From NCBI GenBank assembly GCA_964035545.1, contig OZ037765.1, forward strand, positions 35,576,108-35,640,107: a stretch of DNA of 64,000 nucleotides, in the 5' to 3' direction. Within the stretch, counting starts at the first letter, position 1; each line of letters starts with the position of its first letter. The translations under genes were made by a program, and so were the position numbers. This document shows, piece after piece, positions 53,077 to 64,000 of this stretch. Origin of the DNA: Bugula neritina. Its lineage: Eukaryota > Bryozoa > Gymnolaemata > Cheilostomatida > Bugulidae. The notes below the pieces were generated by a model. It was not told the origin of the DNA, did not search any database, and saw only the letters and a list, made by a program, of their open reading frames with translations.

Positions 53077-56000
53077 TTTGGGGTTTGGGGTTTGGGGTTT
53101 GGGGTTTGGGGTTTGGGGTTTGGGGTTTGGGGTTTGGGGTTTGGGGTTTGGGGTTTGGGGTTTGGGGTTTGGGGTTTGGGGTTTGGGGTTTGGGGTTTGG
53201 GGTTTGGGGTTTGGGGTTTGGGGTTTGGGGTTTGGGGTTTGGGGTTTGGGGTTTGGGGTTTGGGGTTTGGGGTTTGGGGTTTGGGGTTTGGGGTTTGGGG
53301 TTTGGGGTTTGGGGTTTGGGGTTTGGGGTTTGGGGTTTGGGGTTTGGGGTTTGGGGTTTGGGGTTTGGGGTTTGGGGTTTGGGGTTTGGGGTTTGGGGTT
53401 TGGGGTTTGGGGTTTGGGGTTTGGGGTTTGGGGTTTGGGGTTTGGGGTTTGGGGTTTGGGGTTTGGGGTTTGGGGTTTGGGGTTTGGGGTTTGGGGTTTG
53501 GGGTTTGGGGTTTGGGGTTTGGGGTTTGGGGTTTGGGGTTTGGGGTTTGGGGTTTGGGGTTTGGGGTTTGGGGTTTGGGGTTTGGGGTTTGGGGTTTGGG
53601 GTTTGGGGTTTGGGGTTTGGGGTTTGGGGTTTGGGGTTTGGGGTTTGGGGTTTGGGGTTTGGGGTTTGGGGTTTGGGGTTTGGGGTTTGGGGTTTGGGGT
53701 TTGGGGTTTGGGGTTTGGGGTTTGGGGTTTGGGGTTTGGGGTTTGGGGTTTGGGGTTTGGGGTTTGGGGTTTGGGGTTTGGGGTTTGGGGTTTGGGGTTT
53801 GGGGTTTGGGGTTTGGGGTTTGGGGTTTGGGGTTTGGGGTTTGGGGTTTGGGGTTTGGGGTTTGGGGTTTGGGGTTTGGGGTTTGGGGTTTGGGGTTTGG
53901 GGTTTGGGGTTTGGGGTTTGGGGTTTGGGGTTTGGGGTTTGGGGTTTGGGGTTTGGGGTTTGGGGTTTGGGGTTTGGGGTTTGGGGTTTGGGGTTTGGGG
54001 TTTGGGGTTTGGGGTTTGGGGTTTGGGGTTTGGGGTTTGGGGTTTGGGGTTTGGGGTTTGGGGTTTGGGGTTTGGGGTTTGGGGTTTGGGGTTTGGGGTT
54101 TGGGGTTTGGGGTTTGGGGTTTGGGGTTTGGGGTTTGGGGTTTGGGGTTTGGGGTTTGGGGTTTGGGGTTTGGGGTTTGGGGTTTGGGGTTTGGGGTTTG
54201 GGGTTTGGGGTTTGGGGTTTGGGGTTTGGGGTTTGGGGTTTGGGGTTTGGGGTTTGGGGTTTGGGGTTTGGGGTTTGGGGTTTGGGGTTTGGGGTTTGGG
54301 GTTTGGGGTTTGGGGTTTGGGGTTTGGGGTTTGGGGTTTGGGGTTTGGGGTTTGGGGTTTGGGGTTTGGGGTTTGGGGTTTGGGGTTTGGGGTTTGGGGT
54401 TTGGGGTTTGGGGTTTGGGGTTTGGGGTTTGGGGTTTGGGGTTTGGGGTTTGGGGTTTGGGGTTTGGGGTTTGGGGTTTGGGGTTTGGGGTTTGGGGTTT
54501 GGGGTTTGGGGTTTGGGGTTTGGGGTTTGGGGTTTGGGGTTTGGGGTTTGGGGTTTGGGGTTTGGGGTTTGGGGTTTGGGGTTTGGGGTTTGGGGTTTGG
54601 GGTTTGGGGTTTGGGGTTTGGGGTTTGGGGTTTGGGGTTTGGGGTTTGGGGTTTGGGTTTGGGGTTTGGGGTTTGGGGTTTGGGGTTTGGGGTTTGGGGT
54701 TTGGGGTTTGGGGTTTGGGTTTGGGGTTTGGGGTTTGGGGTTTGGGTTTGGGGTTTGGGGTTTGGGGTTTGGGGTTTGGGGTTTGGGGTTTGGGGTTTGG
54801 GGTTTGGGGTTTGGGGTTTGGGGTTTGGGGTTTGGGGTTTGGGGTTTGGGGTTTGGGGTTTTGGGGTTTGGGGTTTGGGGTTTGGGGTTTGGGTTTGGGG
54901 TTTGGGGTTTGGGGTTTGGGGTTTGGGTTTGGGGTTTGGGGTTTGGGGTTTGGGGTTTGGGGTTTGGGGTTTGGGGTTTGGGGTTTGGGGTTTGGGGTTT
55001 GGGGTTTGGGGTTTGGGGTTTGGGGTTTGGGGTTTGGGGTTTGGGTTTGGGGTTTGGGGTTTGGGGTTTGGGGTTTGGGGTTTGGGGTTTGGGGTTTGGG
55101 GTTTGGGTTTGGGGTTTGGGGTTTGGGTTTGGGGTTTGGGGTTTGGGGTTTGGGGTTTGGGTTTGGGGTTTGGGGTTTGGGGTTTGGGGTTTGGGGTTTG
55201 GGGTTTGGGGTTTGGGGTTTGGGGTTTGGGTTTGGGGTTTGGGGTTTGGGGTTTGGGTTGGGTTTGGGGTTTGGGGTTTGGGGTTTGGGGTTTGGGTTTG
55301 GGGTTTGGGTTTGGGGTTTGGGGTTTGGGGTTTGGGGTTTGGGGTTTGGGGTTTGGGGTTTGGGGTTTGGGGTTTGGGGTTTGGGGTTTGGGGTTTGGGG
55401 TTTGGGGTTTGGGGTTTGGGGTTTGGGTTTGGGGTTTGGGGTTTGGGGTTTGGGGTTTGGGGTTTGGGGTTTGGGGTTTGGGGTTTGGGGTTTGGGGTTT
55501 GGGGTTTGGGGTTTGGGGTTTGGGGTTTGGGGTTGGGGTTTGGGGTTTGGGGTTTGGGGTTTGGGGTTTGGGGTTTGGGGTTTGGGGTTTGGGGTTTGGG
55601 GTTTGGGGTTTGGGGTTTGGGGTTTGGGGTTTGGGGTTTGGGGTTTGGGGTTTGGGGGTTTGGGGTTTGGGGTTTGGGGTTGGGGTTTGGGGTTTGGGGT
55701 TTGGGGTTTGGGGTTTGGGGTTTGGGGTTTGGGGTTTGGGGTTTGGGGTTTGGGGTTTGGGGTTTGGGGTTTGGGGTTTGGGGTTTGGGGTTTGGGGTTT
55801 GGGGTTTGGGGTTTGGGGTTTGGGGTTTGGGTTTGGGGTTTGGGGTTTGGGGTTTGGGGTTTGGGGTTTGGGGTTTGGGGTTTGGGGTTTGGGGTTTGGG
55901 GTTTGGGGTTTGGGGTTTGGGGTTTGGGGTTTGGGGTTTGGGGTTTGGGGTTTGGGGTTTGGGGTTTGGGGTTTGGGGTTTGGGGTTTGGGTTTGGGGTT

Positions 56001-59000
56001 TGGGGTTTGGGGTTTGGGGTTTGGGGTTTGGGGTTTGGGGTTTGGGGTTTGGGTTTGGGGTTTGGGGTTGGGGTTTGGGGTTTGGGGTTTGGGGTTTGGG
56101 GTTTGGGGTTTGGGTTTGGGGTTTGGGGTTTGGGGTTGGGGTTTGGGTTTGGGGTTTGGGGTTTGGGGTTTGGGGTTTGGGGTTTGGGGTTTGGGGTTTG
56201 GGGTTTGGGGTTTGGGGTTTGGGGTTTGGGTTTGGGGTTTGGGGTTTGGGGTTTGGGGTTTGGGGTTTGGGGTTTGGGGTTTGGGGTTTGGGTTTGGGGT
56301 TTGGGGTTTGGGGTTTGGGGTTTGGGGTTTGGGGTTTGGGGTTTGGGGTTTGGGGTTTGGGTTTGGGGTTTGGGGTTTGGGGTTTGGGGTTTGGGGTTTG
56401 GGGTTTGGGGTTTGGGGTTTGGGGTTTGGGGTTTGGGGTTTGGGGTTTGGGGTTTGGGGTTTGGGGTTTGGGGTTTGGGGTTTGGGGTTTGGGGTTTGGG
56501 GTTTGGGGTTTGGGGTTTGGGGTTTGGGGTTTGGGGTTTGGGTTTGGGGTTTGGGGTTTGGGGTTTGGGGTTGGGTTTGGGGTTTGGGGTTTGGGGTTTG
56601 GGGTTTGGGGTTTGGGGTTTGGGGTTTGGGGTTTGGGGTTTGGGGTTTGGGTTTGGGTTTGGGGTTTGGGGTTGGGGTTTGGGGTTTGGGGTTTGGGGTT
56701 TGGGGTTGGGTTGGGGTTTGGGGTTTGGGGTTTGGGGTTTGGGGTGGGGTTTGGGGTTTGGGGTTTGGGGTTTGGGGTTTGGGTTGGGGTTTGGGGTTTG
56801 GGGTTTGGGGTTTGGGTGGGGTTTGGGGTTTGGGGTTTGGGGTTTGGGGTTTGGGGTTTGGGGTTTGGGTTGGGTTTGGGGTTTGGGGTTTGGGGTTTGG
56901 GGTTTGGGGTTTGGGGTTTGGGGTTTGGGGTTTGGGGTTTGGGGTTTGGGGTTTGGGGTTGGTTGGGGTTTGGGGTTTGGGTTTGGGGTTTGGGGTTTGG
57001 GGTTTGGGGGTTTGGGGTTTGGGGTTTGGGGTTTGGGGTTTGGTGGGGTTTGGGGTTTGGGGTTTGGGGTTTGGGGTTGGGGTTTGGGGTTTGGGGTTTG
57101 GGGTTGGGGTTGGGGTTTGGGTTTGGGGTTTGGGGTTTGGGTGGGGTTTGGGGTTTGGGGTGGGGTTTGGGGTTTGGGGTTTGGGGTTTGGGGTTTGGGG
57201 TTTGGGGTTTGGGTTGGGTTTGGGGTTTGGGGTTTGGGGTTTGGGGTTTGGGGTTTGGGGTTTGGGGTTGGGGTTTGGGGTTTGGGGTGGGTTTGGGGTT
57301 TGGGGTTTGGGGTTGGGTGGTTGGGGTTTGGGGTTGGGGTTTGGGGTTTGGGGTTTGGGGTTTGGGGTTTGGGGTTTGGGGTTTGGGGTTTGGGGTTTGG
57401 GTTTGGGGTTTGGGGTTTGGGGTTTGGGGTTTGGGGTTGGGGTTTGGGGTTTGGGGGTTTGGGGTTTGGGGTTTGGGGTTTGGGGTTTGGGTTTGGGGTT
57501 TGGGGTTTGGGGTTTGGGGGTTTGGGTTGGGGTTTGGGGTTTGGGGTTTGGGGTTGGGGTTTGGGGTTGGGTTTGGGGTTTGGGGTTTGGGGTTTGGGGT
57601 TTGGGGTTTGGGGTTTGGGGTGGGTTTGGGGTTTGGGGTTTGGGGTGTGGGGTTTGGGGTTTGGGTTTGGGGTTGGGGTTTGGGGTTTGGGGTTTGGGGT
57701 TTGGGGTTGGGGTTTGGGGTTTGGGGTTTGGGGTTTGGGGTTTGGGGTGGGGTTGGGGTTGGGGTTTGGGGTTGGGGTGGGGTTTGGGGTTTGGGTGGGG
57801 TTTGGGGTTTGGGGTTTGGGGTTTGGGGTTTGGGGTTGGGGTTTGGGGTTGGGGTTGGGGTTTGGGTTTGGGGTTTGGGGTTTGGGGTTTGGGTTTGGGT
57901 TGGGGTTTGGGGTTTGGGGTTTGGGGTTTGGGGTTTGGGGTTTGGGGTTTGGGGTTTGGGGTTTGGGGTTTGGGGTTTGGGGTTTGGGGTTTGGGGTGGG
58001 TTTGGGGTTTGGGGTTTGGGGTTTGGGGTTTGGGGTTTGGGGTTTGGGGTTTGGGGTTTGGGGTTTGGGGGTTTGGGGTTTGGGGTTTGGGGTTTGGGGT
58101 TTGGGGTTTGGGGTTGGGGTTTGGGGTTGGGTGGGGGTTGGGTTTGGGGTTTGGGGTTTGGGGTTTGGGGTTTGGGGTTTGGGGTTTGGGGTTTGGGTGG
58201 GTTTGGGGTTTGGGGTTTGGGGTTTGGGGTTTGGGGTTTGGGGTTTGGGGTTTGGGGTTTGGGGGTTGGGGTTTGGGGTTTGGGGTTTGGGGTTTGGGGT
58301 GGGGGGTTTGGGGTTTGGGTTTGGGGTTTGGGGTTTGGGGTTTGGGGTTTGGGGTTTGGGGTTTGGGGTTTGGGGTTGGGGTTTGGGGTTTGGGGTTTGG
58401 GGTTGGGGTTGGGGTTTGGGGTTGGGTTGGGGTTTGGGGTTGGGTTTGGGGTTTGGGTTTGGGGGTTTGGGGTTTGGGGTTTGGGGTTTGGGGTTTGGGG
58501 TTTGGGGTTTGGGGTTTGGGGTTTGGGGTTTGGGGTTTGGGGTTTGGGTTTGGGGTTTGGGGTTTGGGGTTGGGGTTTGGGGTTTGGGGTTTGGGGTTTG
58601 GGGTTTGGGGTTTGGGGTTTGGGGTTTGGGGTTTGGGGTTTGGGGTTTGGGGTTTGGGGTTTGGGGTTTGGGGTTTGGGGTTTGGGGTTGGGGTTTGGGG
58701 TTTGGGGTTTGGGGTTTGGGGTTGGGTGTTGGGGTTTGGGGTTGGGGTTTGGGGTTTGGGGTTTGGGGTTTGGGGTTTGGGGTTGGGGTTTGGGGTTTGG
58801 GGTTTGGGGTTTGGGGTTTGGGGTTTGGGGTTTGGGGTTTGGGGTTTGGGGGTTTGGGGTTTGGGGTTTGGGGTTTGGGGTTTGGGTTTGGGGTTGGGGT
58901 TTGGGGTTTGGGGTTTGGGGTTTGGGGTTTGGGGTTTGGGGTTTGGGGTTTGGGGTTTGGGGTTGGGGTTTGGGGTTTGGGGTTTGGGGTTTGGGGTTGG

Positions 59001-62000
59001 GGTTTGGGGTTTGGGTTTGGGGTTTGGGGTTTGGGGTTTGGGGTTTGGGGGTTGGGGTTTGGGGTTTGGGGTTTGGGGTTGGGGTTTGGGGTTGGGGTTT
59101 GGGGTTTGGGGTTGGGTTTGGGGTTTGGGGTTTGGGGTTTGGGGTTTGGGGTTTGGGGTTTGGGGTTTGGGGTTTGGGGTTTGGGGTTGGGGTTTGGGGT
59201 TTGGGGTTTGGGGTTTGGGGTTTGGGGTTTGGGGTTTGGGGTTTGGGGTTTGGGGTTGGGGTTTGGGGTTTGGGGTTGGGGTTTGGGGTTTGGGGTTTGG
59301 GGTTGGGGTTTGGGGTTTGGGGTTTGGGGTTTGGGGTTTGGGGTTTGGGGTTTGGGGTTTGGGGTTTGGGTTTGGGGGGGGGTTTGGGGTTTGGGGTTTG
59401 GGGTTTGGGGTTGGGGTTTGGGGTTTGGGGTTGGGGTTTGGGGTTTGGGGTTTGGGGTTTGGGGTTTGGGGTTTGGGGTTTGGGGTTTGGGGTTTGGGGT
59501 TGGGGTTTGGGGTTGGGGTTTGGGGTTGGGGTTTGGGTTTGGGGTTTGGGGTTTGGGGTTTGGGGTTTGGGGTTGGGGTTTGGGGTTTGGGGTTTGGGGT
59601 TTGGGGTTTGGGGTTTGGGGTTTGGGGTTTGGGGTTTGGGGTTTGGGGTTTGGGGTTGGGGTTTGGGGTTTGGGGTTTGGGGTTTGGGGTTTGGGGTTTG
59701 GGTTTGGGGTTTGGGTTTGGGGTTTGGGGTTTGGGTTTGGGGTTTGGGGTTGGGGTTTGGGGTTTGGGGTTTGGGGTTTGGGGTTTGGGGTTTGGGGTTT
59801 GGGGTTTGGGGTTTGGGGTTTGGGGTTTGGGGTTTGGGGTTTGGGGTTTGGGGTTTGGGGTTTGGGGTTTGGGTTTGGGGGGTTTGGGGTTTGGGGTTTG
59901 GGGTTTGGGGTTTGGGGTTTGGGGTTTGGGGTTGGGTTGGGGTTTGGGGTTTGGGGTTTGGGGTTTGGGGTTTGGGGTTTGGGGTTTGGGGTTTGGGGTT
60001 TGGGGTTTGGGGTTTGGGGTTTGGGGTTTGGGGTTTGGGTTTGGGGTTTGGGGTTTGGGTTTGGGGTTTGGGGTTTGGGTTTGGGTTTGGGGTTTGGGGT
60101 TTGGGGTTTTGGGGTTTGGGGTTTGGGGTTTGGGGTTTGGGTTTGGGGTTTGGGGTTTGGGTTTGGGGTTTGGGGTTTGGGGTTTGGGGTTTGGGGTTTG
60201 GGGTTTGGGGTTTGGGGTTTGGGGTTTGGGGTTTGGGGTTTGGGGTTTGGGTTTGGGGTTTGGGGTTTGGGGTTTGGGGTTTGGGGTTTGGGGTTTGGGG
60301 TTTGGGGTTTGGGGTTTGGGGTTTGGGGTTTGGGGTTTGGGGTTTGGGGTTTGGGGTTTGGGGTTTGGGTTTGGGGTTTGGGGTTTGGGGTTTGGGGTTT
60401 GGGGTTTGGGGTTTGGGGTTTGGGGTTTGGGGTTTGGGGTTTGGGGTTTGGGGTTTGGGGTTTGGGGTTTGGGGTTTGGGGTTGGGGTTTGGGGTTTGGG
60501 GTTTGGGGTTTGGGGTTGGGGTTTGGGTTTGGGTTTGGGGTTTGGGGTTTGGGGTTTGGGGTTTGGGGTTTGGGGTTTGGGGTTTGGGGTTTGGGGTTTG
60601 GGGTTTGGGGTTTGGGGTTTGGGGTTTGGGGTTTGGGGTTTGGGGTTTGGGGTTTGGGGTTTGGGGTTTGGGGTTTGGGTTTGGGTTTGGGGTTTGGGGT
60701 TTGGGGTTTGGGGTTTGGGGTTTGGGGTTTGGGGTTTGGGGTTTGGGGTTTGGGGTTTGGGGTTTGGGGTTTGGGTTTGGGGTTTGGGGTTTGGGGTTTG
60801 GGGTTTGGGGTTTGGGGTTTGGGGTTTGGGGTTTGGGGTTTGGGGTTTGGGGTTTGGGGTTTGGGGTTTGGGGTTTGGGGTTTGGGGTTTGGGGTTTGGG
60901 GTTTGGGGTTTGGGGTTTGGGGTTTGGGGTTTGGGGTTTGGGTTTGGGGTTTGGGGTTTGGGGTTTGGGGTTTGGGGTTTGGGGTTTGGGGTTTGGGGTT
61001 TGGGGTTTGGGGTTTGGGGTTTGGGGTTTGGGGTTTGGGGTTTGGGGTTGGGGTTTGGGGTTTGGGGTTTGGGGTTTGGGGTTTGGGGTTTGGGGTTTGG
61101 GTTTGGGTTTGGGGTTTGGGGTTTGGGGTTTGGGGTTTGGGGTTTGGGGTTTGGGGTTTGGGGTTTGGGTTTGGGGTTTGGGGTTTGGGGTTTGGGGTTT
61201 GGGGTTTGGGGTTTGGGGTTTGGGGTTTGGGGTTTGGGGTTTGGGGTTTGGGGTTTGGGGTTTGGGGTTTGGGGTTTGGGGTTTGGGGTTTGGGGTTTGG
61301 GTTTGGGGTTTGGGGTTTGGGGTTTGGGGTTTGGGGTTTGGGGTTTGGGTTTGGGGTTTGGGGTTGGGGTTTGGGGTGGGGTTTGGGGTTGGGGTTTGGG
61401 GTTTGGGGTTTGGGGTTTGGGGTTTGGGGTTTGGGGTTTGGGGTTTGGGGTTTGGGTTTGGGGGTTTGGGGTTTGGGGTTTGGGGGTTTGGGGTTTGGGG
61501 TTGGGGTTTGGGGTTTGGGGTTTGGGGGTTTGGGGGTTGGGGTTGGGGTTTGGGGTTTGGGGTTTGGGGTTTGGGTTTGGGGTTTGGGGTTGGGGTTTGG
61601 GGGTTTGGGGTTGGGGTTTGGGGTTGGGGTTTGGGTTTGGGGTTTGGGGTTTGGGGTTTGGGGTTTGGGGTTTGGGGTTGGGGTTGGGTTTGGGGTTTGG
61701 GGTTTGGGGTTTGGGGTTTGGGGTTTGGGGTTTGGGGTTTGGGGTTTGGGGTTTGGGGTTTGGGGTTTGGGGTTTGGGGTTTGGGGTTTGGGGTTGGGGG
61801 TTTGGGGTTGGGGTTTGGGGTTTGGGGTTTGGGGTTTGGGGTTGGGGGTTTGGGGTTGGGGTTTGGGGTGTGGGGTTTGGGGTTGGGGGTTTGGGGTTTG
61901 GGGTTTGGGGTTGGGGTTTGGGGTTTGGGGTTTGGGGTTTGGGGGTTGGGGTTTGGGGTTTGGGGTGTGGGGTTTGGGGTTTGGGGTTTGGGGTTTGGGG

Positions 62001-64000
62001 TTTGGGGTTGGGGTTTGGGGTTTGGGGTTGGGGTTTGGGGTTGGGGTTTGGGGTGGGGTTTGGGGTTTGGGGTTTGGGGTTTGGGGTTTGGGGTTGGGGT
62101 TTGGGGTTTGGGGTTGGGTTGGGGTTTGGGGTTTGGGTTTGGGTTTGGGGGTTTTGGGGTTTGGGGTTTGTTGGGTTTGGGGTTTGGGTTTGGGGTTTGG
62201 GGTTTGGGGTTTGGGGTTTGGGGTTTGGGGTTTGGGGTTTGGGTTTGGGGTTTGGGGTTTGGGGTTTGGGGTTTGGGTTTGGGGTTTGGGGTTTGGGTTT
62301 GGGGTTGGGGTTTGGGGTTTGGGGTTTGGGTTTGGGGTTTGGGGTTTGGGGTTTGGGGTTTGGGGTTTGGGGTTTGGGGTTTGGGGTTTGGGGTTTGGGG
62401 TTTGGGGTTTGGGGTTTGGGGTTTGGGGTTTGGGGTTTGGGGTTTGGGGTTTGGGGTTTGGGTTTGGGGTTTGGGGTTTGGGGTTTGGGGTTTGGGGTTT
62501 GGGGTTTGGGGTTTGGGGTTTGGGGTTTGGGGTTTGGGGTTGGGGTTTGGGGTTTGGGGTTTGGGGTTTGGGGTTTGGGGTTTGGGGTTTGGGTTTGGGG
62601 TTTGGGGTTTGGGGTTTGGGTTTGGGGTTTGGGGTTGGGGTTTGGGGTTTGGGGTTTGGGGTTTGGGGTTTGGGGTTTGGGGTTTGGGGTTTGGGGTTTG
62701 GGGTTGGGGTTTGGGTTTGGGGTTTGGGGTTGGGGTTTGGGGTTTGGGGTTTGGGGTTTGGGGTTTGGGTTTGGGTTTGGGGTTTGGGTTTGGGGTTTGG
62801 GGTTTGGGGTTTGGGGTTTGGGGTTTGGGGTTTGGGGTTTGGGGTTTGGGGTTTGGGGTTTGGGTTTGGGGTTTGGGGTTTGGGGTTTGGGGTTTGGGGT
62901 TTGGGGTTTGGGGTTTGGGTTTGGGTTTGGGTTTGGGGTTTGGGGTTTGGGTTTGGGGTTTGGGGTTTGGGGTTTGGGGTTTGGGGTTTGGGGTTTGGGT
63001 TTGGGGTTTGGGTTTGGGGTTTGGGGTTTGGGGTTTGGGGTTTGGGGTTTGGGGTTTGGGGTTTGGGGTTTGGGGTTTGGGGTTTGGGGTTGGGGTTTGG
63101 GGTTTGGGGTTTGGGGTTTGGGGTTTGGGGTTTGGGGTTTGGGGTTTGGGGTTTGGGGTTTGGGGTTTGGGGTTTGGGGTTTGGGTTTGGGGTTTGGGGT
63201 TTGGGGTTTGGGGTTTGGGGTTTGGGGTTTGGGGTTTGGGTTTGGGGTTTGGGGTTTGGGGTTTGGGGTTTGGGGTTTGGGGTTTGGGGTTTGGGGTTTG
63301 GGGTTTGGGTTTGGGGTTTGGGGTTTGGGGTTTGGGGTTTGGGGTTTGGGGTTTGGGGTTTGGGGTTTGGGGTTTGGGGTTTGGGGTTTGGGGTTTGGGG
63401 TTTGGGGTTTGGGTTTGGGGTTTGGGGTTTGGGGTTGGGGTTTGGGGTTTGGGGTTTGGGGTTTGGGGTTGGGGTTTGGGGTTTGGGGTTTGGGGTTTGG
63501 GGTTTGGGGTTTGGGGTTTGGGGTTTGGGGTTTGGGGTTTGGGGTTTGGGGTTTGGGGTTTGGGTTTGGGGTTTGGGGTTTGGGGTTTGGGGTTTGGGGT
63601 TTGGGGTTTGGGGTTTGGGTTTGGGGTTTGGGGTTTGGGGTTTGGGGTTGGGGTTTGGGGTTTGGGGTTGGGGTTTGGGGTTTGGGTTTGGGGTTTGGGG
63701 TTTGGGGTTTGGGTTTGGGTTTGGGGTTTGGGGTTTGGGGTTTGGGGTTTGGGGTTTGGGGTTTGGGGTTTGGGGTTTGGGGTTTGGGGTTTGGGGTTTG
63801 GGTTTGGGGTTTGGGGTTTGGGGTTGGGGTTTGGGGTTTGGGGTTTGGGGTTTGGGGTTTGGGGTTTGGGGTTTGGGGTTTGGGGTTTGGGGTTGGGTTT
63901 GGGGTTTGGGGTTTGGGGTTTGGGGGTTGGGGTTTGGGGTTTGGGTTTGGGGTTTGGGGTTTGGGTTTGGGGTTTGGGGTAGGGGTTTGGGGGTTTGGGG
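53077..64000 (+). repeat. TTTGGGG heptamer satellite, 10.9 kb, open at window edge
   Basis: G-rich strand on plus. The first 1575 bp (53077-54651) are 225 perfect TTTGGGG units. The first change is a TTTGGG unit at 54652. From there units vary, almost always in the length of the G or T run (TTTGGG, TTGGGG, TTTGGGGG), most densely at about 56650-58450 and 61350-62200. Rare substitutions include TGTGGGG and a TAGGGG at about 63978. No heptamer frame contains a stop, so the 3642-codon frame through it is not a gene. Four-G runs every seven bases should form G-quadruplexes. Confidence 0.98.

Noticed and set aside
53054-63982. 3642-codon open frame of GLGFGVW repeats
   Set aside because: TTTGGGG has no stop in any frame and run-length changes shift the frame without consequence. 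There is no codon bias, domain or splice evidence; it is a satellite artefact.

Overview
The window is nuclear DNA of a small-genome, AT-rich animal. Every recognisable protein is a metazoan orthologue (AIFM1, SMG6, SNAP29, KARS1, a C19orf53-like protein). Gene spacing is tight, and introns without repeats are only about 75-200 bp. I suspect an early-branching animal such as a sponge, but nothing in the sequence proves this. Eight complete spliced genes could be rebuilt by hand, with GT-AG introns and matching codon phase throughout. There is also one partial gene at the left edge and one candidate exon beside the terminal satellite.

Layout, left to right: a partial minus-strand gene (1-781); a minus-strand CAP-Gly protein (1733-3169); AIFM1 on plus (4320-12336), divergent from the CAP-Gly gene; a repeat-filled intergenic stretch with two hAT-type transposon pieces (12412-17403); an unrecognised plus-strand gene (17404-18620); a single-pass membrane protein on plus (19623-20458); SMG6/EST1A on minus in 17 exons (20885-34787); SNAP29 on plus (36734-37904); a C19orf53-like small basic protein on minus (38336-38922); cytosolic lysyl-tRNA synthetase KARS1 on plus in 13 exons (41360-51019); a quiet 2-kb spacer with a possible minus-strand terminal exon; and a TTTGGGG heptamer array from 53077 to the window edge (10.9 kb and still running). 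Several neighbours are divergent (CAP-Gly/AIFM1, SMG6/SNAP29, C19orf53-like/KARS1) and others face tail to tail, so three intergenic regions are candidate two-way promoters.

The outstanding property is the introns. About 38 of the 53 introns carry their own private tandem array, with units of 3-44 bp and lengths from about 100 bp to 2.7 kb. In at least eight introns the repeat unit contains the splice site itself with flanking exon bases, so the exon-intron junction appears to have been the seed and is now present in 3 to more than 10 copies. Three of the largest arrays show higher-order block duplications. The genes are ordinary housekeeping genes (mitochondrial redox and cell death, nonsense-mediated decay, autophagosome SNARE, translation) and need not act together. 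What links them is the shared intron behaviour. Most long open frames in the window are translations of these arrays and were discarded.
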